Shown: piece after piece, positions 23,601 through 37,858 of the stretch | Layout: each line of letters opens with the position of its first letter | How positions within the stretch are numbered: position 1 is the first letter of the stretch | NCBI GenBank assembly: GCA_036365145.1 | Contig: JAEOAD010000052.1 | Span: 13,639,501 to 13,703,500 of the forward strand | Direction: 5' to 3' | Source of the DNA: Orientallactaga sibirica | Lineage: Eukaryota > Chordata > Mammalia > Rodentia > Dipodidae | Length of the DNA: 64,000 nucleotides | Translations under genes and position numbers: made by a program | The notes under the pieces: generated by a model | What the model saw: only the letters and a program-made list of their open reading frames with translations | The model's database searches: none | Told to the model about the DNA's origin: nothing

Positions 23601-26600
23601 GGGAGGCAGAGGTAGGAGGATTACCGTAAGTTTGAGGCTACCCTGAGAATACAGAGTGAATTCTAGGTCAGCCTGGGCTACAGCGAGAGCCTACCTTGAA
23701 AATCCAAAAAAAAAAAACAAAAAGAATATAACCAGATGGGAATATGACCATTAGGCAATATGTTCATACAATAAGCTTCTCAATTGAATAAATATATATA
23801 TATATATGCTGGAGAAATGGCTTAGTGGTTAAGGCACTTGCCTGCAAAGCCAAAGGACCCAGGTTTGATTCCCCAGGACCCATGTAAAGCCAGATGCACA
23901 AGATGGCACAAGTAGAACTCTGTTTACAGTGGCTAGAGGCTCTGGTATGCCCATTCACTCTCTCTCTCTCTCTCTCTCTCTTAAATAAATAAATAAAATT
24001 AAAAGAACAGCAGTGTGGTTGTAAAAAAATGATATACATAAGAAAACAATGCAATAGTGATTGTGTTTAGTCTCCTACAATCAATATCAAGTAAAAAAAA
24101 TAAGAGCAAAGAAATCAAAAACATACTATAGACTGTAATACAGAAATATTGTTATTTTCAGATTGCTCATTTAGAGTCAATCATAGGATCCTTAAAAACC
24201 CAGCCTAATCACTTCTCAGCCTTCTGGCTGAGATCAGGAGTGGAAACCCAGCCTAGAAGTTCTTAATCCTTTTGTCTTCGCATACTCAAAAAGATGAGGT
24301 GATCCAGCCAGGCGTGGAGGCGCACACCTTTAATCCCAGCACTCGGGAGGCAGAGGTAGGAAGATCGCGTGAGTTCAAGGCCACCCTGAGACTACATAGT
24401 AAATTCCAGGTCAGCCTGAGCTAGAGTGAGACCCTACCTCAAAAAAACAAAAATAAAACAAAAAGAGATGAGGTGATCCCAGTTCTAGACACTGAGGTTT
24501 GTGCCTCACATAGTCTACAGTGTGTGGTATGAATATCTTCCTGTTTAAGTATTAACTGTCTTTATAAGGAAGTACTGATAAAAAATGTTGGAGCAGCAAG
24601 CATGACCTTTTACAGGTATAGATAGATATGATAAGCTACAGAAGTCTACATGCTGCCACTGTTCTAAAGAAATGATCTAAATTTAGATGCCATAAAAAGT
24701 GTGCTACCACTTCCTTTAAGGGCAGGATGACTTTTTAACACAAGAGTTTCCAGCTTTCATTTTATTTGCTTATTATTTCTCAACTTTCCAAATGTTAGAA
24801 GTCAATCTAAAAATGATTGTACCAAAAGAATCAAACCATCAAAGTCTTACTTAATATAGTCAAAGAAGGGGAGCTTCTGTTTTTTTGTTTTGGGGTTTGT
24901 TTTGTTTTGTTTTGTTTTGTTTTGTTTTGTTTTTGAGGTAGGGTCTTACTCTAGCCCAGGCTGACCTGGAATTCACTCTGTAGTCTCAGGGTGGCCTTGA
25001 ACTCATGGTAACACTCCTACCTCTGCCTCCTGAGTGCTGGACGTGCACCACCACACCCGGCTGTTTTTGTTTGTTTGTTTGTTTGTTTGTTTGTATTGTA
25101 TTGTTTTGTGTTTTGTGAAGATCTTACTCTAGCCCAAATTCCCAGTCTGACCTGAAACTTACTCTGTAACCCAGGCTGGCCTCTACTCATGAGGATCCTC
25201 CTATCTAAGTGCTGGGAATAAAAGCATGCACCACCACTTCTGGCTTTACACGTGGCTTCTAAGGTTTTCCTCTGAGAACTGCGTTAAGTATATCTTGCCC
25301 AATGTGAGACTCTAAGGGGGACCTGAGGGAGCCATCTGTGCAAGTAAGAGTGTATTGAGAGGCCAAGGCTCTCTCTGTTATCTGTCCACAAACAGAACCC
25401 TGCCTGCTTGTTCCATCCAGGTTCTCTTTCTGTGGGTGTCTGCATAGAAGACGGCCCTGGAGAACAGAGGTGTCTCCCTGCACACTAGAAGGTTCATGCT
25501 AAGCACCATTCCCTTTCCTAGAATATGAGGCACTGGGTGTGCAGGCCTCTCGGGTCAGGGCCTGGGTGCTCCAGCCCGTGGGATCTATGCAGGAGATGCC
25601 TGGACTCTGGCTACTGCTATTATTGTGAGCACCGAAGTCCTTCATCTCTTGGCCGAGAAGTTTTATATCTTCCACCGACATCTATGAAACCGTGGTGAGT
25701 AATTTGCAGCTTGCAATAGAGGAAAATCTCACATCCTTGGTGGTTCTTGATGGAATGGTACCCTACAAAGTTCATTTTAAATCAACTGTGCAGGTAACGA
25801 GTTCCTAACGTGCTACAGCACCACCATGTGTTAAAAGAGCGTACTGCTATTAAAACACACATGGTTTCCTGCAACTGACTTTACAATGATAAGGTTTGGA
25901 AATGCAAAAGAAAATCATCTTTACTTTTGAAGACACACGATTAAGTAGATTAAGATGAATATATAAATTTACAAACATGTATTTTTATTTTTAAAAAACT
26001 CTCATAGCCCATGAAAACTTTTTTTTTATCTTCCTTGCTTTTCTCCAAGCCACCCAAATAAAAGCTTACCACCCACTCACTTTAAGGATTATCGTCAGAA
26101 ACACTCGACCCTCAACCCTGCACACTCAGCAGTGAGACAGAATGAACTGGGGAAATGACAACTCAGGTAACATTAGACAAGTGGAAACGCAACTGCCAGG
26201 AGCAGGTCAGCCTGAGCGTGTCACCCAGTCACGTCTCCCTTGCTGGTGCTGCCATCCACGGGCACTGGGGACGGCTCTATGCTTCGACTTCACTCACCTC
26301 TAAAATGCCAAACGTCTCGTAGTCTAAACACTTCAAACTGCACAAAGAATATGTGAGTGAGTTACCCGGAGCAAAATTTGTTGTTCCGAAGAACTTGATG
26401 GTCCCAACTCTCTGGCCTACCACCAGCACTCTATCTCCGAGGCGAAGTTCTCCTTGCCGGCTGTTATTTGCTATAGATGTTGCTGAAGAATTCAAACCTG
26501 TTGAAATGGTGGGTGGGAGAGAGAAGATGGGTGGGAGAGAGGAGAGAAAACACACAGGAAGGAAAAATTCAAAAGGCATGTGAGTTAAAAGCCACCACTC

Positions 26601-29600
26601 CATACTCTAACTCGTCTGGCTAATCAGAGCTTCAGATGCTCGGTGCCTTTCACTGCGTGTCATTTACGGATGTCTCAAGGCACTCAAAGGCAAACAGGAT
26701 GGCTTCCTGAGAGAATCAGCGGCTCCTGGTGAAGAATCAACTCTGTCAGGGAGGGCTGGTGCTCTGCTACAGCAGGGGTCAGGTGTCCTGTGTGAAGAAC
26801 CAGCTGGTAAATACTGCAGGCTGCAAAGTCCTGCCACCTGTCACAGTGGATACCCACGCTGCTGAAGCATGACACAGACACAGGCCTGAGCACAGGAAGG
26901 AAGGTCATGCACATGTTCCAGAAAACAGGTAGGACATCAGTCTTGGCCAGTGGGCCGCCTTATTCAAGTACAACAAGGGGCTTCTTGTCATTCACCTGGA
27001 CACAGTGCAAGTGATACACACAGGAAAGTGTTGAAGTGAAATTATTGCAGGTTGAGCGTCCCTAATCAGAACAATACAAAATGTGACCTGCTCCAAACAT
27101 GACACCTTCTGAGCACAGATGCTCAAAATGCTACCTTCAGATTAGACATGGTCAGCCAGTAAGTCCATGCAGACAGTGCAATTCAAAACACTGCTTGTCC
27201 CAAGCATTATGGGAAAGGAGTTCTGAACCAATGTCTGATCTCAACTACCCCAAACTGCTTTCCCAATTAAGAGCAAAACCCTTCCCCTCTCACCTTGATT
27301 CAAAACCAAACCCTAAGAGGCCCACTGTTAAATACTAAGTCTTAGAGAAATACCACTTTAAATCCAGCTGACCAAATAGAGCAGCTAGAAGGCCTTGTCC
27401 CACAACAACTACCCCAAACTGCTTTCCCAATTAAGAACAAAACCCTTCCCCTCTCACCTTGATTCAAAACCAAACCCTAAGAGGCCCACTGTTAGATACT
27501 AAGTCTTAGAGAAATACCACTTTAATTCCAGCTGACCAAATACAGCAGCTAGAAGGCCTTGTCCCACAGGTACAATGGAATTGTAATTGAACAGCCACCA
27601 TCTGGGAAGGCCCAGAGAACCCTGAGCGAGACCCTAGGAGGGAGGACAGGTCAACCGAGAAAGCATGTTGTGACCTGTGGAGAAGGAGGTCTGGACACAA
27701 GGGCACTGGACAAAGCCCAGCCCTCCTAACCACCGCGGCTCTGCAAGGGTTACAGTGTGCTTTTCATATAAGTTGCAGTGACATGGGGCTGGAGAGATGG
27801 CTTAGCGGTTAAGGCGTTTGCCTGCAAAGCCTAAGGATCCCAGTTCAATTCTCCAGGTCCCATGTAAGCCAGATGCACAAGGGGCACATGTGTCTGGAGT
27901 TCATTTGCAGTGGCTGGAGGCCCTGGCACACCCATTCTCCCTCTCCCCCTCTCCCTCTCCCTCTCTCTCTCTCTCCCTCTCTCCCTCTCTCTGTCTCTAA
28001 TAGTAAATAAATAAATAAAGTTGCAGTGACAAGTAAGACATGGCCTTGGGAGTTACTAAGACATGGTGTTCCTGGCTCAGGGGTGCCACAGCCACATTGA
28101 CACCAAATCAGAGCTCCTCAGGCCTGCCCCTGATCCTGGAGAAGTAAATTCAACAATGGGAGACAATGGGAGGCCAAGGCCCAGAACACATACTTCCTCC
28201 CCTCCTTCTCCACTCCCCTAATCCTTCTCCACCCCACCTCCAGCATCCAGCTGTTTATTGTCTGCCCTCTGCAGCTCACATCTACAGAAAACACGTTCTC
28301 ATCACTCTAGAAGTTTAAGGAACCCTCTCCAGGATTCAAAACCATGAACCACACCCCAACACACACACACCCTCCCATTCTTTGCCCCCACCCCACGCCC
28401 CAACATGAAAGCACCTTTCTCAAGCTGATCATTGTTTTTGTCTGCATTGTTTGACATAACCCTCAAATGTATAAAAGGAAAAAATGGTGTGTACATAGAC
28501 AAACTGGAACTGCTCACTATAAAAGGATAAAAAGTTCACTCAAACCCCGCATGCACATTTTAAAATCAAGTGAATGGGAAAAGCCCAAATTCCAAATAAA
28601 GGATCTTAAGTGAAAGAGCAGGGTAGTGTGTAGTGGCCAGCACCCTTTTTCCATTCTGCTCCCCACACATCCTAAATTCGCTGAGGCCGGGAAGGAGGAC
28701 CAACTGACTCAGAGAAATCCTGCAGGTAAGCGCTTCCAGGTCACACTTTCAGGATCCCTGCTTTTAGGGTCCTCACTTTTAGGTTTGTTATATTTTGGGG
28801 GTTTTGTTTTGTTTTGATTTTCTATAATCAAACACTGATTCAGTGCAAGTATTAAAAACCTGAGGAAAAGACTCTGGTAGGGGCTATGAGCTTCATTCAG
28901 AACAACTTATGCCAAGTTTACTATATACACATGACTGGACTAGACCCAATCCGTGGACTTCAACTAGAACTTGGCAGTGTTATACGCATCCTCGCACGTA
29001 ATGAAGAGAAGTAGATTGGGGGAGATTGTGCAGGACCCACAGCTAGTTAAAGCCACATGAGAAGCAGGCTGTCACTGTCATTCTGAAAGGGACCCTCTCC
29101 TGCATAGTTTACACAACTAGCTTTTTAAATATGATTTTTCATCATGAAGATGGCATGTGAGTAAACTAAGACTCAAAAGAAATTCATATGGGACAGAGCC
29201 ACCAAGAATAAACTAGATGAAGGCTGGTGAGATGGCTTAGCAGTTAGGGCACTTGCCTGCAAAGCCAAAAGACCCAGGTTCAATTCCCCAGGACCCACGT
29301 AAACCAGATGCACAAGGTGGCACATGCGTTTGGAGTTTGTCTGCAGTGGCTAGAGGCCCTGGAGCTCCCATTCTCACTCTCTCCCCCCCACCCCCACCTC
29401 TTTCTCTGTCTCAAATAAATAAAAATAAAGTAGATGAAAGTCAATGCAACAATGGCAAAACAGGGTCCTGGCTTAAGGCTCAGGGGTGTGGGCAGAGAAA
29501 AGAGCAATAGTTCAATCAGACTGAAATAAAGGGTTCCTTCAACACTTTTAAAAAGAGCAAATCTACTTACAAACAAACCAAGATAAAAAACACCAAGAAA

Positions 29601-32600
29601 GCCTGGTTGAAAAAGCCATAGATACCAGCAGTGGCTCTGGGGGGCAGCGAGGGGCTTTTTCTCAGCGTCTTCCTGCTGTGGCCACTCAGCTTCTCAGGGC
29701 AGCTCTGCCTGCGCTCCAGAGAAGACATGGAGGAAGAGCTGCTGACCGAGGCACGCTGGGTAACTGAAACAGGAAGGAGAGGCACACTTGAAAGTGGGCA
29801 AGACAAAAACACAGGGAGGAAGAAGATGCTTTGCAGAGCAGATCCTGCTGGAACTCTTCACTCAACTTCAACCGTAGATTCGCCAGTGTCCAATGAAATG
29901 CTGCTTTCATCCAAATATGCAACTGTTTACACATAAAATATATAGGTGTTTGAGGGTTCACAGTGGAACAGCACAATCTTATATGCAGGGAGGGGGGAGG
30001 ATATCAGCATAATCTAACCGGATCCCTCACCTCTCTCCTTAGGGACAACTACAATAGAAACCCTTCTTGTTTACAATATATGTACGCTATTAATGTGTTT
30101 TACGATGACTAAGTTGAATGTTAAAATATTTTGAGTGAAACCTGAAGACGAGCAGGACAACACACGCTCTTCATAGCCCGTGACTTGATAGATGAGGCCA
30201 AGCTCTCAACACTGTGGGACACCATTCACGCCTTCTCACCTTCTAGTCTCCTACTTCTCTGAGCATGCACAAGGACCACACTGCAGGGCTATGTGTATAC
30301 TTTTATATACTTTTAAGTACATACATACCTTGTTTTGTTTTGTTTTGGAGGTAGGGTCTCACTGTATCTAAGGGTGACCTGGAATTCACTATGTCGTCTC
30401 AGTGTGGCCTTGAATGCATGGCGATTCTCCTACCTCTGCCTCCTGAGTGCTGGGATTAAAGACGTGTGCCACCATGTCCAGCTTAAGTACATACTTTCAT
30501 TATAAACTGAACTTGAAAATTAAGAAATTTACAATTTTTACTATAATAGCTTTTCCCTTGCCAACTTTAAAACTTAACCCCCACATAAATTAGTTTTGCA
30601 CTATATTGTATGAAAGTTCCATTGATAAATGTCATTTTGAAAAACAAAAGCTATAAATGACGTTACCATCTTTCTCTGCTACTGTTTTCAATTCTTCACT
30701 AGGTGGCAATGAAAGTGTGGATTCCGAAGCACTCTCTTTTTTTGATGTCATCAATCCTAGGACACAGAAACAAGATTCTTTGAACAAAACATAATTCATT
30801 TAACAAATTAGCAGGAAATTTTTCTTTTTAAAAAATATTTTTATGTGAGAAAGAGACAGAGAGAGAGAGAGAATGGGTGCACCAGGGCCTTCAGGCACTG
30901 CAAATGAACTCCAGATGCATGTGCCACCTTGTGCATCTGGCTTACGTGGGACCTGGGGAATCGAACCTGGATCCTTTGGCTTTGCAGGCAAGCATCCTAA
31001 CCATTAAGCCATCCCTCCAACCTGAAATTTTACTTTTTACAGTACATGCATTTTTCATTATGGAAATCTTCTCCACTTCTAAGAACATGTTGGGCAATCC
31101 TTTCAAAGACAGACAGATGGTAGAAGCTATCATCTCATTATTTGCATCCTTAAATCCCTGACACAAATAAAATAAAAATTAAAGGAGAAAGAAAAGAATA
31201 CACTCACAGTATAACTAAGAACCCCAACTTATTTATAATTTTATTTTATTTATTTATTTGAGAGAGAAAAAGAGGTAGAGAATGGGCATGCCAGAACCTC
31301 TATCCACGGAAAATGAACCTCAGACACATGCACCAACCTTGTGCATCTGGGTTTATGTGGGTAACGAGGAATCAAACCTTGGTCCTTTGGCTTTGCAGAC
31401 AAGCACCTTAACCACTATGCAATCTCTCCAGCCCAAGAACCCCAACTTTACACCCACTGCAAAGTTCTAAAAACTAGGACGCATTGACTTTGGTAGTAAA
31501 TGCACTTGCTTACTGTGCAGTTCCAGGTACAAGCTACCTGAGGACAGATCCCACAAACAGGTTCTCTACGTAAGATAAATGTGTAACCATACCAAGATAT
31601 TTTAATCATCTAATTAAACAGAAAAATGTTCCAAGCACGTAACTAAAAACTGTTGCAGGGCTGGAGAGATGGCTTGGCAGTTTAGGCACTTGCCTGCAAA
31701 GCCAAAGGATCCAGGTTTGGTTACCCAGGACCCACATAAGCCCAATGCACAAAGTGGAGTATGTGTCTGGAGTTCATTTGCAGCAGCTAGAGGCCCTGGA
31801 GTGCCTATTCTCTCCCTCTCTCTCTCTCTCTCTCCCTCCCTCCCTCCCTCCCTCTCTCCCTCATTCTCTCATAAATAAATAAGTGCAAAGATGTCAGTTC
31901 TTCTCAAACTGATTAAAAGTTTAAATATAACATCCACTTAAACCTCAACAAATTCTTTTTAAAAGAAATGATAGCTTTTTGTAAAGTTTGTAAGAAAGTA
32001 ATTTATAAGGGTGAAAAATGGGTGAGATAATCTTTCCGGCAGGCTTTCCTGTCTCCTCCATGCTGAGCGGTTGTCACATTAGAGCAACTCTGAGGCGTTA
32101 CTACAGGATATTCTGACAGCCACGTGACCCAGCACGAAAGGCAAGCCATATTTTCAAACACAATCTTCCCAACCTAGTAGAAGCTTTCTGGGCAGCTTCT
32201 GATGAGTGAGCGGGTTGCTGACCACCGTTCTGCCTACTCGCTGCAGTATATAGAATTCCCTTCCAGTCCATCCAAGTCTAACTTTCCACTGGGAGGACAA
32301 AAGATGTGCCCGGATAACGCAGGCAGTGGGCAAGAGAACCAGTAACACTTGGGCAGCACAGAGAGAAGAAAGGAATTAAAGGGGGCGGCGGGCCGGGGCC
32401 TCCGGAGCAGTCTCTGTAGAGAAGCCCAGCGTGAGTGAGAAGGGAGCACGACCAAAGGCCAAGTGACACCCTGACGCCCAGACAAACCCAGGGAGACCAA
32501 GTGCAGAGGGAAGAGCGAGCTCGTGTGTGCAGAAGGCGGGGAAGACGCACAGCCGCCCGCACTTCACCCACAGACGCCGAGAGCCTGGCTGTCTCCAGAG

Positions 32601-34549
32601 CCGGACAGAGTGTTCTGATGGAGTCACTGCGCTGGGGAGGAGGCGAGGAACACAGAGAGCTGTGCTTCGAGAACTTTCTGGACGCAACTACGTGCTACTG
32701 AGGGCAGATGACGGGGTTCCAGGCATGCAGACAGAAGGAAAGAAAAGGGAGCAAGCCGAAGTGTTCTTGCAAGGAATGCAAGTCACTGATCATGACTGGC
32801 TACAATCACAAAGATGCAGGTTTTGTAAATTCAGCTCTGGCTATAGGCTGACTAAGAGGGGAGCAGTTCAAACACCCCACAAAGAAAATGAAAGGGGTGG
32901 AGAAGACCACCAAGTCCCTGGTTTGACCTACCAGAGTTCACTTTAGACGCGACGTGAGCTGCTTCAACTTTCTGCGAGCGGGTGAGAGGTGCCACTCTAG
33001 CGGAAGGAGCGTGTGCCACGCTCTTCTTTCGCTCTTTTGCCTTACTTATCTTTGAAAGAGGTGCAAAAATACCTATGGCAAATAGAAAATTTTAGTTAGT
33101 GTTAACAATTTACAGCATTTCAAATAAAGAGCCAAATATAGCTGTCATTAGAAAAAAATATATTTTAGTGCCTGCTACATGTCCTATTGTGACATAGCAC
33201 AAAAAAGACACAGTATTTGCCCTCAAGGAACTTAAAGTCTAGCTATCAAGACTAAGCCCACCATAATCCAGGGAATCACATGAAAGATCCATAATCTGAT
33301 GTCAAGTGAAAACCCGGGAAAAGGGAACTGAGTAAAGGTGACGCTTCTGTTATCTCTAAGCTTCCGGCACATCAGAGTGCACCGTAGTGTGACAGCCTGC
33401 TCTTCCACGTCACTTCCTGTCCCCTCGGGGTTCACAGCTTCCCAGCACTGCAGCTCTGTCTCTGCCCGAGCCTCATTTCTCTTTGGACTTTACACCTCTT
33501 CAAGACGAACTCACAAGTTGCTCACCTCAGCATTCCCCCTCGGGGCCTAGTCATAGTCACACCTAGTAGAGATGTAATTATGTTTTTGACATAAACTATA
33601 ATCTTCCCAAAGGCCCAGCCCCCAATTCCTGTCAATTAGAAACAATTCAGCGCTGTTGAGAGAGATGTACATGCAGACGGGGAAAGGGCCACCTGTCTAC
33701 GGCAGCTGGAAATCTAAAATTCCAGTAATAAAAAGAGTTTATCCAGGAAATAAAATACCCAGTTTGAGTTAAGCATGCACAGTTTAGAGAATGGATATAG
33801 ACTATAAATACCAAGCTCATCTCACTAATACACTTAAAAAGAAAATAGTCATAATGTGCATATCACACTCTGCAACCTTACAGATACGCATTACAACCAA
33901 ACTGTAATATTAGAACAACTCGTGTTAAGCTGAATGGAGAGCCTCCAGACTCTACAAGAAGTGAGCACTCAAGCTCAGTACTCTCTACCACACCTTCCAA
34001 GGCTCAGGGTCCCTTGTGGAAGAGGTGGCGGGAAGAAGGTAAGAGCCAAAGTGTAGGAATCCTTAGGGTGCACTGTTCCAGACACAAAATGGCCTGGATA
34101 TCCACGACCTCGCAGTGCCTGACGCTATCTACACAAGACCCTCATAATAGGAGGAAAAGATGATAACATCAAAATAAAAGAGACTGATTGAAAGGGGGAG
34201 TGTATATGATGGAGAATGGATTTATGAAAGTGGGGGAGGGTGGGAATTATCATGGTTTATTGTCTATAATTATGGAAGCTGTCAATAATAAAAAGTAAAA
34301 TAAAAATAAAATGTTCAGAAGGTGCTGCAAAATAAAAATAAAAATAAATAAGTGAGCACTGTACTGTAACTAGAAAGCACCAGCTTCTACTGGTCCAGGA
34401 AGTTCTTTCCTCTGGATTCCACACTACCCTACCCTGATCCTCCCACCTTTAAAACAAGACTTGTAATTATCTCTCATGTTACCTATCTATGAGATTTGCT
34501 TGACTTTCTATTCTTTTTCTAAATCCTTTTTTTTGCCAAACACATGCAT

Positions 34550-34611
<62 letters not shown>

Positions 34612-37600
34612 GCCTGACTACAACAGTGATGATGACAAGGGTGACAACAGTGGCAATTAAATCTAGTGCTGTTGAGTATTTAAAGAAAGATTTGAACATG
34701 GTGAATACAAATTTGTACTTTCTGAAACCTGATCTACTTTACAGAATTAATTATAAGGAAGCAATTATACTTAGCAGTGCATGTAAAAGCTACAAGGTTA
34801 CATTTGTATATTAAAAGGAAAAGAGATTTCAAGGGCAAAATGCTTTCTAGCTCAGCACAGTGTACTAATCTCTAATTTATTAGAGAAGAATCCAAATAGG
34901 AGGGGGAAATACTGTATACCTTAAAGGCATAGCATCATTATTCATAAGTAAGAGAAAACAGTTTTCTGGCAACAAGATGAATGGCATTGGCCATCTCTGT
35001 TATAGCAGTCCCCCAATTTCAGCCCAGAAGCATTACAAGACATCCCACAGGTAACACAAAGTCCTGCACATGCACACCTGTGAGGACATGTCATTTCTAA
35101 GTCCAGCATAGTCAGAGAGCAACAAGAGCCCATCCCAACCCAGAACTGTGTACATCCTCCAAAGCTCATCACATTGGTGAAAAGCTACAGGTGGATATAG
35201 ACAATCATACGGAAAAAAAAAAAAAAACTAGCCAGGCGTGGGGATGCACGCCTTTAATCCCAGCACTCGTGAGGCAGAGGTAGGAGGATCACTGTGAGTT
35301 CAGAGCCAGCCTGGGACTACAGAGTGAATTCCAGGTCAGCCTGGGCTGGAGTGAGACCCTACCTTGGGGGGTGGGGTGGGAGGAGGAAGAAAAAAAAAAA
35401 AAAAAAAACCTGAAAATTAAAACACATATAAGACTACAATTTATTCTTCCAAATTTTTTTGTGTGTGTGGTTTTTTGAGGTAGTCTCACTCTAGCCCAGG
35501 CTGACCTGGAATTCACTATATAGTTTCTGGGTAGCCTCGAACTCACAGTGATCCTCCTACCTCTGCCTCATGAGTGCTGGGATTAAAGGTGTGCACCACC
35601 ACGCCTGGCTCTCATCTATTTTTTTTTTTTATTTCTCTCAGAATTGTTATCAATTACTTTTCTTAATATGTGAGAAAATATTTTTTTTTCTTTCAGGGTC
35701 TTAATTGTCCATATGAGAGTGTATCTGCCTTAAAAAATAATGAAATATTTAATTAAATGGCTTATAAAGATTTCTTCATTTACAGCTTGTGCTTCTCTTG
35801 GTTTTTACTCAGGTAAACCACAGTGCATTCATCTAAGGTGGTGCCTGGATACAAGGTCCAAGCACGGCCAGCAGCTGCCTGCACTATGCAGTAACCCATG
35901 TCCAAGTTCTGATGGGCTTTCCTCAGATGCCGACACAGAACTGTAAGGTCAACTAAAACACATTAAGGAAGAATTACTATTATTATTAACAACATATTCC
36001 ATAAGGATGCATCACGTGTTGGTACCCTCTTTTCCCTTGTCCCTGCCCCCATCCTGCTAGGGACCCTCCTCAGTGGGTTTGCAGGTATTCCCCATGGTGT
36101 TGTGGTTTATGCGTTGTGGGAGCAGCAGTCAGTTATTCTGATGGAAAGAGAATGCCTCTGGGCATGATGTCTCAACCTGTGGCTCTTTCTGCCCCCTCTT
36201 CCAGAAAATACCCTGAGGTGTATTGGGTGCCTTTTAAGTCGACTTCAGTGATGGGCTCTTAGGAGCCTCTGGATCTCTGCTTTGGTAGGTGTTGAGGGTC
36301 CTCAGGGTCTGAATTATTTTTAAACAAAAGAGCAGTAAGTTTCCAAATAAACATGGCCCAATTCTGCCAGGCGTGGTGGCGCACGCCTTTAATCCCAACA
36401 CTCGGGAGGCAGAGGTAGGAGGATTGCTGTGAGTTCGAGGCTGCCCTGAGACTACAGAGTGAATTCCAGGTCAGCCTGGGCTACAGTGAGACCCTACCTC
36501 AAAAAAAAAAAAAAAAAAAAAGAAAGAAAGAAAGAAAAAAAGAAAAAGAAAAAAAAGAAAAGAAATGGCCCAATTCCCACTTTTAACTCTAATTCCTCCC
36601 CAAACCACATCAAAATATCAGTAAGGAATGAAAATAGTAATAATTCTGCCTTGTGATCTGCCTTCAGTACTAGAAATTCCACAGAACGATCTACATGGGT
36701 CGAGTCACCACATGAACGCACTTCTACTTATACTGTATGATCTTTGGAAAATGGCAGGTTTCTCATTTGATTCATTCTTATTAAGTGTCTATAAAATGGC
36801 ATAAATTCTAAAAGAATATGGTTTCTAAAAAAAAAAAAAAAAAAAAAACAGAAAAAAAGGCCTAAAAACTTCTAAGAGGGGAAAAGTCAAAGACGAAAGA
36901 CGAACTCTGAAACTCCTAAACAGCAGCAACACTGGCTCAGGAAACCCACTGGTAAACCACGGCCAAGAGCGCATGCCCAGCGCCTGTTGCAGTCTTTCAG
37001 GCACAGAGCCCCACCATCCATCTGCTCACACGTGCGCTGCGGCAGCTTATGCTCAGCAGCAGAGCTGGGTAGTGTCAGTGAAGACCAGACAGCCCACGTG
37101 TTAGCTCCCTGGAACAAAACAGTTGCCAAATTCTGCACTATAAAGTGTCACTTCCAAAGTGCCAAGGGAATGAGCACTCCAACCAAACTATCATATGAAG
37201 TGTGAGGGCAGAAATAAACATATTCTTATCATGGTGGATTCTCAAAACATTTCACCTCCTGTGAGCCTGTCAGAAAGCTAGTGAAGGATGCGTTCCACCA
37301 AAACCACTTGTAAACCAGGACAGAAACGGACCTGGAAAAGCAAGAGCACTAAGTCTTTCTCTCCACAGCACGGAGTCAATAGTGTCTAAAACTGGGAAGA
37401 CCCAGAAGGATTCGTATAAATATGTTATTTACAAACATGGATATTATATCAAGAGATACAGCTGATGACGTTGACAGCATTCTTGACTTAAGAACAACTC
37501 TCAAGAGTCAGGGAAGGCTTAGTTGGTTTAATAAGCCTTACAACACAACTTACCAAGACCATGCGGTAGATGCATGGTTCTGGCTAATTATTAAATACAT

Positions 37601-37807
37601 AAAAGTAGTATCACCAAGCAGGAAATGTATTATAGAATGACAAATTTAAAACTCTAGCATGTGCTAGAATTAACATATAAATTGAACAAAACAAAAGATC
37701 AGCTATAGCACTTATAAGAACTTAGTGTATAAGAAAAGAAACTCAATACAACAAATGGGAATGAGTGTGTTTGTGTGTGTGCGTATGTGAGTGAGACAGC
37801 AAGAGAA

Positions 37808-37858
<51 letters not shown>

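Larger units (their letters stand above)
22488..26365 (-). other. CLIP4 intron (3.9 kb)
   Basis: GT-AG intron with SINEs (23063, 23573, 23808, 24307, 24884, 25113) and a U2 snRNA retro-fragment (24208-24243). 22488-23060 and 25245-26365 show nothing recognisable. Confidence 0.88.
26498..29625 (-). other. CLIP4 intron (3.1 kb)
   Basis: GT-AG intron with a 164-bp tandem duplication (27242-27569), tRNA-type SINEs (27786, 29222) and a MIR-like fragment (28960-29075). 28020-28900 shows nothing else. Confidence 0.88.
30757..32931 (-). other. CLIP4 intron (2.2 kb)
   Basis: GT-AG intron with three tRNA-type SINEs (30824, 31232, 31658). 31885-32931 is unique-looking; 32370-32700 is relatively GC-rich but shows no conserved open frame or splice-bounded exon. 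Confidence 0.88.

Noticed and set aside
24208..24243. Functional U2 snRNA gene
   Set aside because: Only the first ~36 nt of U2 are present, with several substitutions and a target-site duplication; no snRNA promoter or 3' box is seen.
32370..32950. GC-rich block with overlapping open frames on both strands, a possible extra exon or promoter
   Set aside because: It has no recognisable protein similarity and no consistent splice sites. The CLIP4 frame joins directly across it between 30756 and 32932.
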